Shown: one piece after another, positions 1-5,354 of the stretch
How the letters are laid out: the number at the start of each line of letters is the position of its first letter
Numbering within the stretch: position 1 is the stretch's first letter
Assembly: GCA_021767985.1 (NCBI GenBank)
Contig: JAASSH010000158.1
Span: 1-5,954 of the forward strand
Length of the DNA stretch: 5,954 nucleotides
Source of the DNA: Gammaproteobacteria bacterium
GTDB taxonomy: Bacteria; Pseudomonadota; Gammaproteobacteria; GCA-001735895
Direction of reading: 5' to 3'
Translations under genes and position numbers: made by a program
The notes under the pieces: model-generated
Told to the model about the DNA's origin: nothing
The model's database searches: none
What the model saw: the letters and a program-made list of their open reading frames with translations, nothing else

Positions 1-363
1 CCCGAGTTCAGAAATCGACTCGATGCCACTATCCAGTTCAAGGCACTCGACACCAACGTCATACTGAACGTGGTCGACAAGTTCCTGATCGAACTCGAAT
101 CACAGCTCGAGGCCAAGAAGGTCAGCATGACCGTCAGCGATGCCGCGCGGCGCTGGCTGGCGGAGAAGGGCTATGATCCGAAGATGGGAGCGCGCCCGAT
201 GGCGCGAGTGATTCAGGACGAGATCAAGCAGGTGCTCGCGGACGAGCTGCTGTTCGGCGGACTCACCAGCGGCGGCCGGGTGAAAATCGACATCCAGAAT
301 GACAAGCTGTACTGCGAGGTGGTCCAGACAGGCAGGGCGAAGGAAGACGCTACCGTCAACTAG
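1..363 (+). CDS. clpA: ATP-dependent Clp protease ATP-binding subunit ClpA, C-terminal part (5' end outside window)
   Basis: The reading frame is open from base 1 and ends at TAG 361-363, giving the last 120 residues. ClpA is a hexameric AAA+ unfoldase that feeds substrates into the ClpP peptidase chamber in the cytoplasm. The visible part is the end of the second AAA+ module. It opens with PEFRNRLD, where the second Arg of the motif matches the arginine finger known in Clp D2 domains. The C-terminal small domain follows, with the sensor-2 motif GARPMARVIQ at about residues 63-72 of the fragment and the ADELLFGG segment. The run WLAEKGYD..MGARPMARVIQD is closer to ClpA than to ClpB or ClpC. 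The N-domain, both Walker sites and the ClpP-docking loop lie upstream of the window, as would clpS if present. The gene converges on infA with 4 bp between stops, so clpA readthrough would be antisense to infA. Confidence 0.96.
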   Translation, partial: PEFRNRLDATIQFKALDTNVILNVVDKFLIELESQLEAKKVSMTVSDAARRWLAEKGYDPKMGARPMARVIQDEIKQVLADELLFGGLTSGGRVKIDIQNDKLYCEVVQTGRAKEDATVN

Positions 364-379
364 CCGCTTAACGGTCGCG
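348..379. terminator. Imperfect inverted repeat over the convergent clpA/infA stop codons, possible weak terminator
   Basis: CGC-t-ACCGT (348-356) can pair with ACGGT-c-GCG (371-379): eight base pairs with one internal mismatch and a 14-nt loop. The loop contains both stop codons, TAG of clpA (361-363) and the infA stop (368-370). On the minus strand the stem is followed by the pyrimidine-rich TCTTCCTTC, which gives some support for ending the infA transcript. No U-tract follows on the plus strand. Function is inferred and weak. Confidence 0.3.
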
Positions 380-586
380 GAAAGTTATCCTGCCTTTGGT
401 CAGATCGTAAGGCGTCAACTCCACGGTAACCGTATCTCCAGTCAGAATACGAATGTAGTGTTTACGCATTTTTCCAGAGATGTGTGCCGTCACGACATGC
501 CCGTTTTCCAGTTCAACACGAAACATGGTGTTCGGCAGGGTTTCCTTGACTACCCCGCGCATCTCGATGTGATCGCCTTTTGGCAT
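368..586 (-). CDS. infA: Translation initiation factor IF-1
   Basis: The 72-residue product has the usual IF-1 length and is almost collinear with E. coli InfA, including the stretches [20 protein letters not shown] and [20 protein letters not shown] and the end [11 protein letters not shown]-1 is a single S1-type OB-fold protein that binds the A site of the 30S subunit during initiation and helps IF-2 and IF-3 select the initiator tRNA. The ATG at 586-584 gives the canonical MPKGDHIEM start; ahead of it on the minus strand is only a weak purine stretch (GAG in CAACGAGCTAGAAA). The gene is transcribed away from fabD, from a promoter in 614-641, and runs toward clpA. The clpA-infA convergent pairing is known from E. 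coli, where a serine tRNA gene lies between them; here the 4-bp gap leaves no room for one. Identification is secure. Confidence 0.98.
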   Translation of the reverse strand: MPKGDHIEMRGVVKETLPNTMFRVELENGHVVTAHISGKMRKHYIRILTGDTVTVELTPYDLTKGRITFRDR

Positions 587-613
587 TTTCTAGCTCGTTG
601 TTTAAAGCGCGCC

Positions 614-641
614 ATTATCCATTATTTACCGGGTATATCAA
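614..641 (-). promoter_or_regulatory. Predicted sigma70 promoter of infA
   Basis: Read on the minus strand, TTGATA (641-636; 5 of 6 matches to TTGACA) is followed after 16 bp by GATAAT (619-614; 5 of 6 to TATAAT). The expected transcription start near 607 leaves a leader of about 20 nt before the infA ATG. The -10 lies inside a tandem duplication, CCATTAT twice at 612-625 on the plus strand. Called by eye from consensus; not tested. Confidence 0.6.
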
Positions 642-659
642 TAGAGTGAGTGACCTCTA
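642..659. promoter_or_regulatory. Inverted repeat between the divergent infA and fabD promoters, possible operator
   Basis: TAGAG (642-646) and CTCTA (655-659) are perfect inverted copies separated by 8 bp. The element directly abuts the infA -35 (636-641) and covers the proposed fabD -35 (650-655), so a protein bound here could affect both promoters. The arms are only 5 bp and I do not recognise the site as one for FadR, FabR or another named regulator. It could be chance. Confidence 0.25.
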
Positions 660-678
660 ATCCATACCCTGTGATAAT
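650..678 (+). promoter_or_regulatory. Predicted extended -10 sigma70 promoter of fabD
   Basis: GTGACC (650-655; 4 of 6 to TTGACA) is followed after 17 bp by GATAAT (673-678; 5 of 6 to TATAAT), and TGT at 670-672 supplies the TGn of an extended -10. The predicted start near 685 gives a leader of about 26 nt. This would give fabD its own promoter, as expected if it is the first gene of the operon and no longer follows fabH. Called by eye. Confidence 0.6.
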
Positions 679-710
679 ATTTCGCTGTTTTTCATACGAC
701 TTTCCAAACC

Positions 711-1652
711 ATGACAAATTACGCTTACGTTTTCCCGGGCCAGGGATCACAATCGGTGGGTATGATGACCGCCTGGGGCGATCACCAGACGACCGTGATC
801 GATATCTTCAAACAGGCTTCTGACAGTCTCGATTACGACCTGTGGGCGCTGGTCAGCGAAGGGCCCGAAGAGCGGCTCAATAACACCATGGTTACCCAGC
901 CGGCGATGCTCTGTGCCGGTGTTGCCTGCTGGCGAATAGCCAGTGAGCAGGAAGGGATGCCCGTCGCGACGCTAATGGCGGGGCATAGCCTCGGCGAGTA
1001 TACTGCGCTGGTCTGTGCCGGCAGTCTCGATCTCGCGGACGCTGTCAGACTGGTTGCGCGACGCGGTGAACTAATGCAAAACGCCGTAGCCGCCGGCGAG
1101 GGCGCGATGGCGGCCATCATCGGGCTCGATGATGAAGACGTAATCAAGGCCTGTTCGCTGGTAGACTGCGGCGTGGTAGAAGCCGTCAATTTTAATGCCC
1201 CGGGCCAGGTCGTCATTGCCGGCGCGTCGGCCGCGGTGGAAGCGGCAATGGAGCAGGCCACCAGTCTTGGCGCGCGACGCGCGCTGCCGCTGCCGGTCAG
1301 CGTGCCGTCGCATTGTTCGCTAATGACCGGTGCGGCCGAAGAATTCGCGCTCGAGCTTGAGCAGCTCGAGATTCGCATGCCCGAGATTCCGGTGGTGCAT
1401 AACCAGAATGCAGCCGTCGCGGCATCGGTAGACGAAATCAGGGAGCGGCTGAAGTTACAGCTTTACCAGCCAGTAAAATGGGTGGCGAGCGTCAACGCGA
1501 TGCAGCAGCAGGGAATAGGGGGCTTGATCGAATGCGGTCCGGGCAAGGTCCTGGCCGGCCTGACCCGGCGCATAGAGCGGTCACTGCAGGCGTATGCTAT
1601 TTTTGATGCCGTTTCGTTGGACGGCACAAATCAATCAATTGGGGAGAACTGA
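711..1652 (+). CDS. fabD: Malonyl-CoA:ACP transacylase
   Basis: The 313-residue product is close to the roughly 309 of E. coli FabD. The enzyme transfers malonate from malonyl-CoA to the phosphopantetheine arm of acyl carrier protein, supplying the extender unit for every elongation cycle in the cytosol. Visible features in order are the N-terminal FPGQGSQ with the oxyanion Gln11, the nucleophile elbow GHSLGEY with Ser93, Arg118 in RRGELMQ (binds the malonyl carboxylate), His201 in PSHCSLM (catalytic partner), Gln250 in KLQLYQPVKW, and the GPGKVL segment near residues 276-281. ATG 711 is the only plausible nearby start; no Shine-Dalgarno sequence is visible in the pyrimidine-rich leader (GACTTTCCAAACC before the ATG). 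fabD appears to be the first gene of the cluster here, divergent from infA, while in most relatives fabH precedes it. Its TGA lies one base before the fabG ATG, suggesting translational coupling. Confidence 0.97.
   Translation: MTNYAYVFPGQGSQSVGMMTAWGDHQTTVIDIFKQASDSLDYDLWALVSEGPEERLNNTMVTQPAMLCAGVACWRIASEQEGMPVATLMAGHSLGEYTALVCAGSLDLADAVRLVARRGELMQNAVAAGEGAMAAIIGLDDEDVIKACSLVDCGVVEAVNFNAPGQVVIAGASAAVEAAMEQATSLGARRALPLPVSVPSHCSLMTGAAEEFALELEQLEIRMPEIPVVHNQNAAVAASVDEIRERLKLQLYQPVKWVASVNAMQQQGIGGLIECGPGKVLAGLTRRIERSLQAYAIFDAVSLDGTNQSIGEN
1641..1646 (+). promoter_or_regulatory. Ribosome binding site that fixes the fabG start
   Basis: GGGGAG lies 7 nt upstream of ATG 1654 and inside the last codons of fabD. 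It supports that ATG over the in-frame ATG at 1594, which would add 20 residues not found in FabG proteins. Confidence 0.8.
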
Positions 1653-1653
1653 C

Positions 1654-2394
1654 ATGTTAAGCGATCAAGTCGCGCTCGTTACCGGTGCCAGCCGGGGTAT
1701 CGGGAAAGCCATCGCGCTGGCGCTGGGTGCACAGCATGCAACGGTTATCGGTACCGCAACCAGCGAGTCGGGCGCCGACAGTATATCCGCAGCCTTTGCC
1801 GATAATAAGGTCACGGGCAAAGGCATGGTGCTGAATGTTGCCGAGTCGGATTCGGTCGCGAACTGTCTGAAACAGGTCAGCGAGGAGTTCGGCTCTCCCG
1901 ATATACTGGTAAACAATGCCGGTATTACCCGGGACACGCTGTTGATGATGATGAAGGACGAGCAGTGGGAAGAAATCATCAACACCAATCTCAGTTCAGT
2001 GTTTCGCATGAGCAAGGCGGTACTGCGGCCGATGATGAAAAAGCGCGGCGGGCGCATTATTAATATTTCCTCGGTGGTCGGGGCTACCGGCAATCCGGGG
2101 CAAACCAACTATGCCGCGGCAAAGGCGGGTTTGCTTGGATTTGGCAAATCCCTGGCGCGCGAGATCGGTTCCCGGGGCATCACGGTTAACACCGTCGCGC
2201 CCGGGTTTATCGATACCGACATGACCCGTGAGTTGCCCGAGGAACAGCGGGCAGCCCTGGCGAGCCAGATCCCTCTGGGGCGGCTCGGTTCGGCCGAAGA
2301 AGTTGCAGCGGCGGTTGTATTTCTGGCCTCGCCGGCGGCCGCTTATATCACCGGGGAGACCATTCACGTCAATGGCGGAATGTATATGCCGTAG
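1654..2394 (+). CDS. fabG: 3-oxoacyl-[acyl-carrier-protein] reductase
   Basis: The 246-residue product compares with 244 in E. coli FabG. It is a short-chain dehydrogenase/reductase that reduces 3-ketoacyl-ACP to (3R)-hydroxyacyl-ACP with NADPH, normally as a tetramer. The Rossmann glycine motif TGASRGIG is at residues 10-17, with Arg14 typical of NADPH preference. NNAG is at 87-90, Asn112 in NTNLSSVFR, and the catalytic Ser140, Tyr153 and Lys157 lie in ISSVVG and NYAAAKAG. The PGFIDTDMT region and the C-terminal GETIHVNGGMYMP are characteristic of FabG rather than other reductases of the family. The start at 1654 is chosen from the strong ribosome binding site and from matching the E. coli N-terminus; a longer frame from 1594 overlaps fabD. 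The 1-nt spacing from fabD implies co-transcription and coupled translation. No anomaly seen. Confidence 0.97.
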   Translation: MLSDQVALVTGASRGIGKAIALALGAQHATVIGTATSESGADSISAAFADNKVTGKGMVLNVAESDSVANCLKQVSEEFGSPDILVNNAGITRDTLLMMMKDEQWEEIINTNLSSVFRMSKAVLRPMMKKRGGRIINISSVVGATGNPGQTNYAAAKAGLLGFGKSLAREIGSRGITVNTVAPGFIDTDMTRELPEEQRAALASQIPLGRLGSAEEVAAAVVFLASPAAAYITGETIHVNGGMYMP

Positions 2395-2402
2395 CTAAAA
2401 AC

Positions 2403-2457
2403 TGCCGAAAAACACCATAACTAGCTGATTTATAAGCAATTTCAGTGCCGAAAAAAA
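2403..2457 (+). repeat. Short direct repeat upstream of the acpP promoter
   Basis: TGCCGAAAAA occurs at 2403-2412 and at 2446-2455, 43 bp apart, about four helical turns. Allowing one mismatch the match extends to 12 nt (A[C/G]TGCCGAAAAA from 2401 and 2444). The second copy runs into the A-tract upstream of the proposed acpP -35. It may be a paired protein site or simply a consequence of A-rich composition. Confidence 0.35.
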
Positions 2458-2499
2458 TTTTATACATTTGTGGCAACTAAACCGGCTTTTCAATACAAT
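2451..2499 (+). promoter_or_regulatory. Predicted acpP promoter with UP-element-like A/T tract
   Basis: TACAAT (2494-2499; 5 of 6 to TATAAT) is preceded after 18 bp by GTGGCA (2470-2475; 4 of 6 to TTGACA). A transcription start near 2506 is expected, with a leader of about 40 nt. The A/T run at 2451-2469 would then lie at roughly -55 to -37, where RNA polymerase alpha-subunit UP elements act. A dedicated strong promoter fits the high ACP demand known in bacteria. The -35 is weak and the exact hexamers are uncertain. Confidence 0.5.
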
Positions 2500-2531
2500 A
2501 ACGCACCTTACTAGTTATCGATTTATTAACC

Positions 2532-2537
2532 AGGAGA
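2532..2537 (+). promoter_or_regulatory. Ribosome binding site of acpP
   Basis: AGGAGA, one of the best Shine-Dalgarno matches in the window, ends 10 nt before ATG 2548. It contrasts with the absent sites of fabD and mltG and fits high translation of acyl carrier protein. Confidence 0.8.
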
Positions 2538-2547
2538 AACTCTTAAA

Positions 2548-2781
2548 ATGAGCTCTGTTGAAGAACGTGTGAAAAAAATTGTTGCAGAACAATTAGGCGT
2601 CAAGGAAGAGGAAGTGACAAACCAGGCATCCTTTGTCGATGACTTAGGTGCTGACTCCCTCGATACTGTAGAGCTGGTTATGGCACTGGAAGAAGAATTC
2701 GAAACCGAGATTCCGGACGAAGAAGCGGAAAAGATCACCAGTGTTCAACTCGCTATCGACTACGTCAACGCTAATCTATAA
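2548..2781 (+). CDS. acpP: Acyl carrier protein
   Basis: The 77-residue, strongly acidic product matches bacterial AcpP in length and sequence. It carries the growing acyl chain on a 4'-phosphopantetheine arm and shuttles it between FabD, FabF, FabG and the other type II enzymes; it also serves lipid A and lipoate synthesis in relatives. The attachment site is Ser37 (counting Met) in [16 protein letters not shown] at the start of helix II, the recognition helix for partner enzymes. Helix I is [15 protein letters not shown] and the C-terminal helix is [13 protein letters not shown]. The two differences from E. coli that stand out are the start MSSVEERV and the ending NANL. It lies between fabG and fabF, with its own probable promoter upstream and a strong hairpin downstream, so its mRNA level may be set apart from that of its neighbours. 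Confidence 0.98.
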   Translation: MSSVEERVKKIVAEQLGVKEEEVTNQASFVDDLGADSLDTVELVMALEEEFETEIPDEEAEKITSVQLAIDYVNANL

Positions 2782-2786
2782 TTAAA

Positions 2787-2858
2787 GTTACTCGATTCGA
2801 AGGATGCCGCTTACCATCTCGCATGTTAAGCGGCATTTTCATTTATTGATCGAGTAGC
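2787..2858 (+). other. Outer inverted repeat enclosing the acpP-fabF hairpin
   Basis: TACTCGAT (2789-2796) is perfectly complementary to ATCGAGTA (2849-2856). Pairing extends to 10 bp through one G-U pair (2788-2857) and one G-C pair (2787-2858). It encloses the terminator-like hairpin, so the RNA could form a two-level stem ending about 24 nt before the fabF start. A role in mRNA stability or attenuation is inference. Confidence 0.45.
2804..2840 (+). terminator. Rho-independent terminator or attenuator between acpP and fabF
   Basis: ATGCCGCTTA (2804-2813) and TAAGCGGCAT (2827-2836) form a perfect 10-bp stem. CAT (2815-2817) and ATG (2823-2825) can add three pairs after a C/T mismatch, leaving a 5-nt loop. 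The right arm is followed by TTTTC and then ATTTATT, a short interrupted U-tract. Partial termination here would favour acpP transcripts over fabF, mltG and tmk, but full termination would require another fabF promoter and I do not see a clear one in the remaining 40 bp. Confidence 0.7.
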
Positions 2859-2868
2859 AACCTACCTG

Positions 2869-2874
2869 AAGAGG
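2869..2874 (+). promoter_or_regulatory. Ribosome binding site supporting the fabF TTG start
   Basis: AAGAGG ends 8 nt before TTG 2883, an ideal spacing, and no ATG or GTG in the fabF frame lies nearby. Translation from this TTG gives [10 protein letters not shown], the expected FabF N-terminus. Confidence 0.75.
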
Positions 2875-2882
2875 ATTGAATT

Positions 2883-4121
2883 TTGTCAAAACGTCGTGTC
2901 GTAATAACGGGGCTCGGATTGTTGACTCCTGTTGGCAATACAGTAGCAGAGTCCTGGGAAAGCATCGTTGCCGGAAAGAGCGGCATCGCACCGATCACCG
3001 CCTTCGATGCCAGTCAGTTTTCGACTCGCATTTCCGGTTCGGTTAAGGATTTCGATGCTTCCGAGTACCTTTCGGTCAAGGACATCAAGAAAATGGATAC
3101 CTTTATCCATTTCGGTGTTGCCGCGGGCATACAGGCGCTGGACGATTCCGGCATCGAGGTAACCGAAGCCAATGCCGATCGCATCGGCGTCGCTATTGGC
3201 TCCGGTATTGGCGGTTTGCCCACAATCGAAAAAAATCGCGACGCCTATGTTGCCGGCGGGCCCAGAAAAATTTCACCGTTCTTCGTACCCAGCTCCATCA
3301 TTAACATGGTATCCGGTAACCTTTCGATCATGCGCGGCCTGAAAGGCCCTAACATTTCGATCGTTAGTGCCTGCACGACGGGTGCACACAATATCGGCGA
3401 TGCCGCACGCATGATTTCTTACGGCGATGCCGATGTGATGGTTGCCGGCGGTGCCGAAATGGCGACCTCGGCACTTGGCGTCGGCGGCTTTGCCGCGGCC
3501 AGGGCACTCTCCACCCGCAACGATGACCCGGAGGCCGCAAGTCGGCCCTGGGACCGTGATCGCGACGGTTTCGTGCTGGGTGACGGTGCCGGTGTCGTCG
3601 TACTCGAAGAGTATGAAATGGCGAAACAAAGGGGTGCCGATATTTATTGCGAGCTCGTCGGCTATGGCATGAGCGGTGACGCATACCATATGACCGCACC
3701 ATCGGAAGGTGGCGAGGGTGCCGCGCGCTGCATGCAAAACGCCCTCAACGATGCCGGATTGAATCCTGAAGACGTTGATTACATCAACGCACATGGCACT
3801 TCGACACCGGCGGGTGATATCGCCGAGACCAAGGCAGTGAAGCTGGCCCTGGGCGATCACGCTTACAACATGGTGGTGAGTTCAACCAAGTCGATGACCG
3901 GACACCTGCTCGGCGCGGCCGGCGGCATCGAGGCCATTTTTTCGATCCTGGCGCTGCGTGACCAGGTTGTGCCGCCGACAATTAATCTTGAAAACCAGGA
4001 TCCGGAATGCGACCTGGACTTCGTGCCTAATACCGCCAGGCAAATGAAACTGTCGGTCTCGATGTCGAATTCGTTCGGCTTTGGTGGCACCAACGGTACC
4101 TGCGTCTTCAAGTTAATCTAG
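2883..4121 (+). CDS. fabF: 3-oxoacyl-[acyl-carrier-protein] synthase II (KAS II)
   Basis: The 412-residue product is one shorter than E. coli FabF. It is a dimeric thiolase-fold enzyme that condenses malonyl-ACP with acyl-ACP, releasing CO2; in E. coli it elongates palmitoleate to cis-vaccenate and is needed for temperature control of membrane fluidity. The catalytic triad is Cys164 (SACTTG), His304 ([11 protein letters not shown]) and His341 ([11 protein letters not shown]), with the conserved Lys336 in SSTKSMTG. Ile109 in GSGIGG matches the acyl-pocket residue of E. coli FabF, and GFGGTNG near residues 399-405 carries the gatekeeper Phe400. These motifs and the FabF-type [10 protein letters not shown] segment separate it from FabB. 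Translation begins at a TTG codon, chosen from the ribosome binding site and the family N-terminus. Whether FabB also exists in this organism cannot be told from here. Confidence 0.96.
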   Translation: MSKRRVVITGLGLLTPVGNTVAESWESIVAGKSGIAPITAFDASQFSTRISGSVKDFDASEYLSVKDIKKMDTFIHFGVAAGIQALDDSGIEVTEANADRIGVAIGSGIGGLPTIEKNRDAYVAGGPRKISPFFVPSSIINMVSGNLSIMRGLKGPNISIVSACTTGAHNIGDAARMISYGDADVMVAGGAEMATSALGVGGFAAARALSTRNDDPEAASRPWDRDRDGFVLGDGAGVVVLEEYEMAKQRGADIYCELVGYGMSGDAYHMTAPSEGGEGAARCMQNALNDAGLNPEDVDYINAHGTSTPAGDIAETKAVKLALGDHAYNMVVSSTKSMTGHLLGAAGGIEAIFSILALRDQVVPPTINLENQDPECDLDFVPNTARQMKLSVSMSNSFGFGGTNGTCVFKLI

Positions 4122-4169
4122 CCGACCCGATCGGTCTGCGCCGAATCCCTGCCAGCATGCCGGGGCGTG

Positions 4170-4199
4170 CAGCTTGACAGTTAGTGCAAAACAGCTTGA
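4170..4199 (+). repeat. 8-bp direct repeat spanning the proposed mltG promoter
   Basis: CAGCTTGA occurs at 4170-4177 and 4192-4199, offset by exactly 22 bp, about two helical turns. The first copy overlaps the TTGACA -35 and the second overlaps the TTGAAT -10. It could be a paired binding site for a regulator, or the promoter call could itself be a by-product of the repeat. Confidence 0.4.
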
Positions 4200-4201
4200 A
4201 T
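4174..4201 (+). promoter_or_regulatory. Candidate promoter for mltG-tmk
   Basis: A perfect TTGACA (4174-4179) is followed after 16 bp by TTGAAT (4196-4201; 4 of 6 to TATAAT). A start near 4208 would leave a leader of about 110 nt. Two other -10-like hexamers, TATAGT (4230-4235) and TACAAT (4284-4289), have no convincing -35. The gap after fabF makes an internal promoter plausible, but the -10 is poor. Confidence 0.35.
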
Positions 4202-4220
4202 CAGACTCGCGGGACGCAGA

Positions 4221-4251
4221 GCTCGTCGTTATAGTTTCGAACGACTAGAGC
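4221..4251 (+). other. Bulged hairpin in the mltG leader
   Basis: GTCGTT (4225-4230) pairs with AACGAC (4240-4245) around a 9-nt loop, and GCTC (4221-4224) pairs with GAGC (4248-4251) past a 2-nt TA bulge, for ten pairs in all. No U-tract follows, so it does not read as an intrinsic terminator. The hairpin ends 67 nt before the mltG ATG and lies within the predicted leader. Role unknown. Confidence 0.35.
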
Positions 4252-4318
4252 CAACGAACACCGCGCAACAATGATTTTCGGCCTACAATCACAGTTAGCT
4301 TCTGTTTAGCATTACGCC

Positions 4319-5335
4319 ATGGCCAGACTATTCAAACGACTGATTCAATGGGGACTGTTCGCCTGCCTGCTGATGATCGCGGTGCTGACCTATCAGTTAC
4401 TCAGCTTTCAGCATAATACAATCAGACTGCCGCAGGAGCAGTCGGTATTTCTGATCAAGTCAGGCAGCAACATCAAACTCATCGCCCAGAATCTGGCGAT
4501 GCAGAAGATTATCGATGACCCCTGGCTCTTTATTCTGCTGGCCAAGCTCAAGGGCGTGGAAACCCGGGTAAAGGCGGGCGAGTATCGGCTCGAATCAGGG
4601 CAAACGCCGGATGATCTGATCGAGGTTTTTGTGCACGGTAGTTCGATCCAGTACAGTTTCACCGTGATCGAAGGCTGGTCGTTTCGCCAGATGCTCGCTG
4701 CTCTCGCCGAGGATCCCATCATCGAACACAGGCTGGAAGGTAAAACCAACGAGGAAATCATGAGCCTGATCGGCTATCCCGATCAACATCCCGAAGGGAT
4801 GTTTTTCCCGGATACCTATCGCTTCCCGAAAGGCACCAGCGATATCGATTTTCTGCGTCGCGCCTACCAGGTCATGCAGCAACACCTGGAGCGCGAATGG
4901 AGTCAGCGCGACAGCGATTTACCGCTAAAATCGAGCTATGAGGCCCTGATACTGGCGTCGATCATCGAAAAGGAAACCGGCGCCGGGTTCGAACGTCCGT
5001 TGATAGCCGCCGTGTTCACCGAGCGTCTTAAACGCAACATGCGCCTGCAAACCGACCCCACCGTCATATACGGGTTGGGCGAAAGTTTCGACGGCGATAT
5101 TCGTTTTCGGGATTTAAAAAATGACACGCCGTATAATACCTACCGGCGCGCTGGATTGACGCCGACACCCATTGCATTGCCGGGGCTCGACTCCATCCGC
5201 GCGGCGTTACATCCTGCTGAAACGAAAGCGCTTTATTTTGTTTCCAAGGGCGACGGCACGCATCATTTTTCGGAGACACTCGAAGAACATAATGCCGCGG
5301 TAAACCGTTACCAGTTGAAAGGGCGTAAGAAATAA
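4319..5335 (+). CDS. mltG: Endolytic murein transglycosylase MltG (YceG family)
   Basis: The 338-residue product is near the 340 of E. coli MltG. MltG is an inner-membrane enzyme that cleaves nascent glycan strands within the chain and is thought to set glycan length as a terminase. Residues 1-12 are basic (MARLFKRL), followed by a hydrophobic segment at about 10-30 that serves as the membrane anchor; the rest is periplasmic. A LysM-like region follows (SVFLIKSGSNIKLIAQNL, then KAGEYRLESGQTPDDLIEVF), then the catalytic domain with EGMFFPDTYRF, the ASIIEKETG motif (residues 213-221) that holds the family's catalytic Glu (E. coli Glu218), RLQTDPTVIYG, YNTYRRAGLTPTPIALPG and HPAETKALYFVSKGDGTHHF. 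An in-frame TAG at 4307-4309 leaves ATG 4319 as the most upstream start; it has no visible Shine-Dalgarno sequence. E. coli has pabC between fabF and mltG; here there is none. tmk follows after 19 bp. Confidence 0.95.
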   Translation: MARLFKRLIQWGLFACLLMIAVLTYQLLSFQHNTIRLPQEQSVFLIKSGSNIKLIAQNLAMQKIIDDPWLFILLAKLKGVETRVKAGEYRLESGQTPDDLIEVFVHGSSIQYSFTVIEGWSFRQMLAALAEDPIIEHRLEGKTNEEIMSLIGYPDQHPEGMFFPDTYRFPKGTSDIDFLRRAYQVMQQHLEREWSQRDSDLPLKSSYEALILASIIEKETGAGFERPLIAAVFTERLKRNMRLQTDPTVIYGLGESFDGDIRFRDLKNDTPYNTYRRAGLTPTPIALPGLDSIRAALHPAETKALYFVSKGDGTHHFSETLEEHNAAVNRYQLKGRKK

Positions 5336-5344
5336 ACCGGATCC

Positions 5345-5347
5345 AGG
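5345..5347 (+). promoter_or_regulatory. Weak ribosome binding site favouring the tmk GTG start
   Basis: AGG (within CCAGG) lies 7 nt before GTG 5355. The in-frame ATG at 5382 has no comparable site and would begin directly at the first strand before the P-loop, which makes the GTG somewhat likelier. Confidence 0.4.
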
Positions 5348-5354
5348 CAATCTT

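Noticed and set aside
364..367. A serine tRNA gene between clpA and infA, as in E. coli
   Set aside because: The 4-bp gap leaves no room, and I saw no tRNA-like fold elsewhere in the window.
299..649. Plus-strand ORF of 116 codons across the clpA end and infA
   Set aside because: It is an out-of-frame read of clpA followed by the antisense strand of infA; composition is not protein-like and no motif is seen.
833..1378. Long minus-strand ORF (181 codons) opposite fabD
   Set aside because: It is Ser/Ala-rich low-complexity translation of the strand opposite a secure gene, with no family motif.
1594..1653. Upstream ATG extending fabG by 20 residues
   Set aside because: It overlaps fabD, lacks a ribosome binding site, and the extra residues are absent from FabG; ATG 1654 has GGGGAG at 7 nt.
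2425..2445. CTGA...TCAG hairpin after fabG as a terminator
   Set aside because: Only four pairs form around a 13-nt loop and the following A-tract is the wrong base for an intrinsic terminator on this strand.
3273..3860. Minus-strand ORF (195 codons) opposite fabF
   Set aside because: It lies wholly within fabF, is rich in Arg, His and Cys, shows no domain, and has no credible start signal; the fabF frame is fully supported.
4127..4134. CCGATCGG palindrome just after fabF as a terminator
   Set aside because: It is a short self-complementary octamer with no loop to speak of and no U-tract after it.
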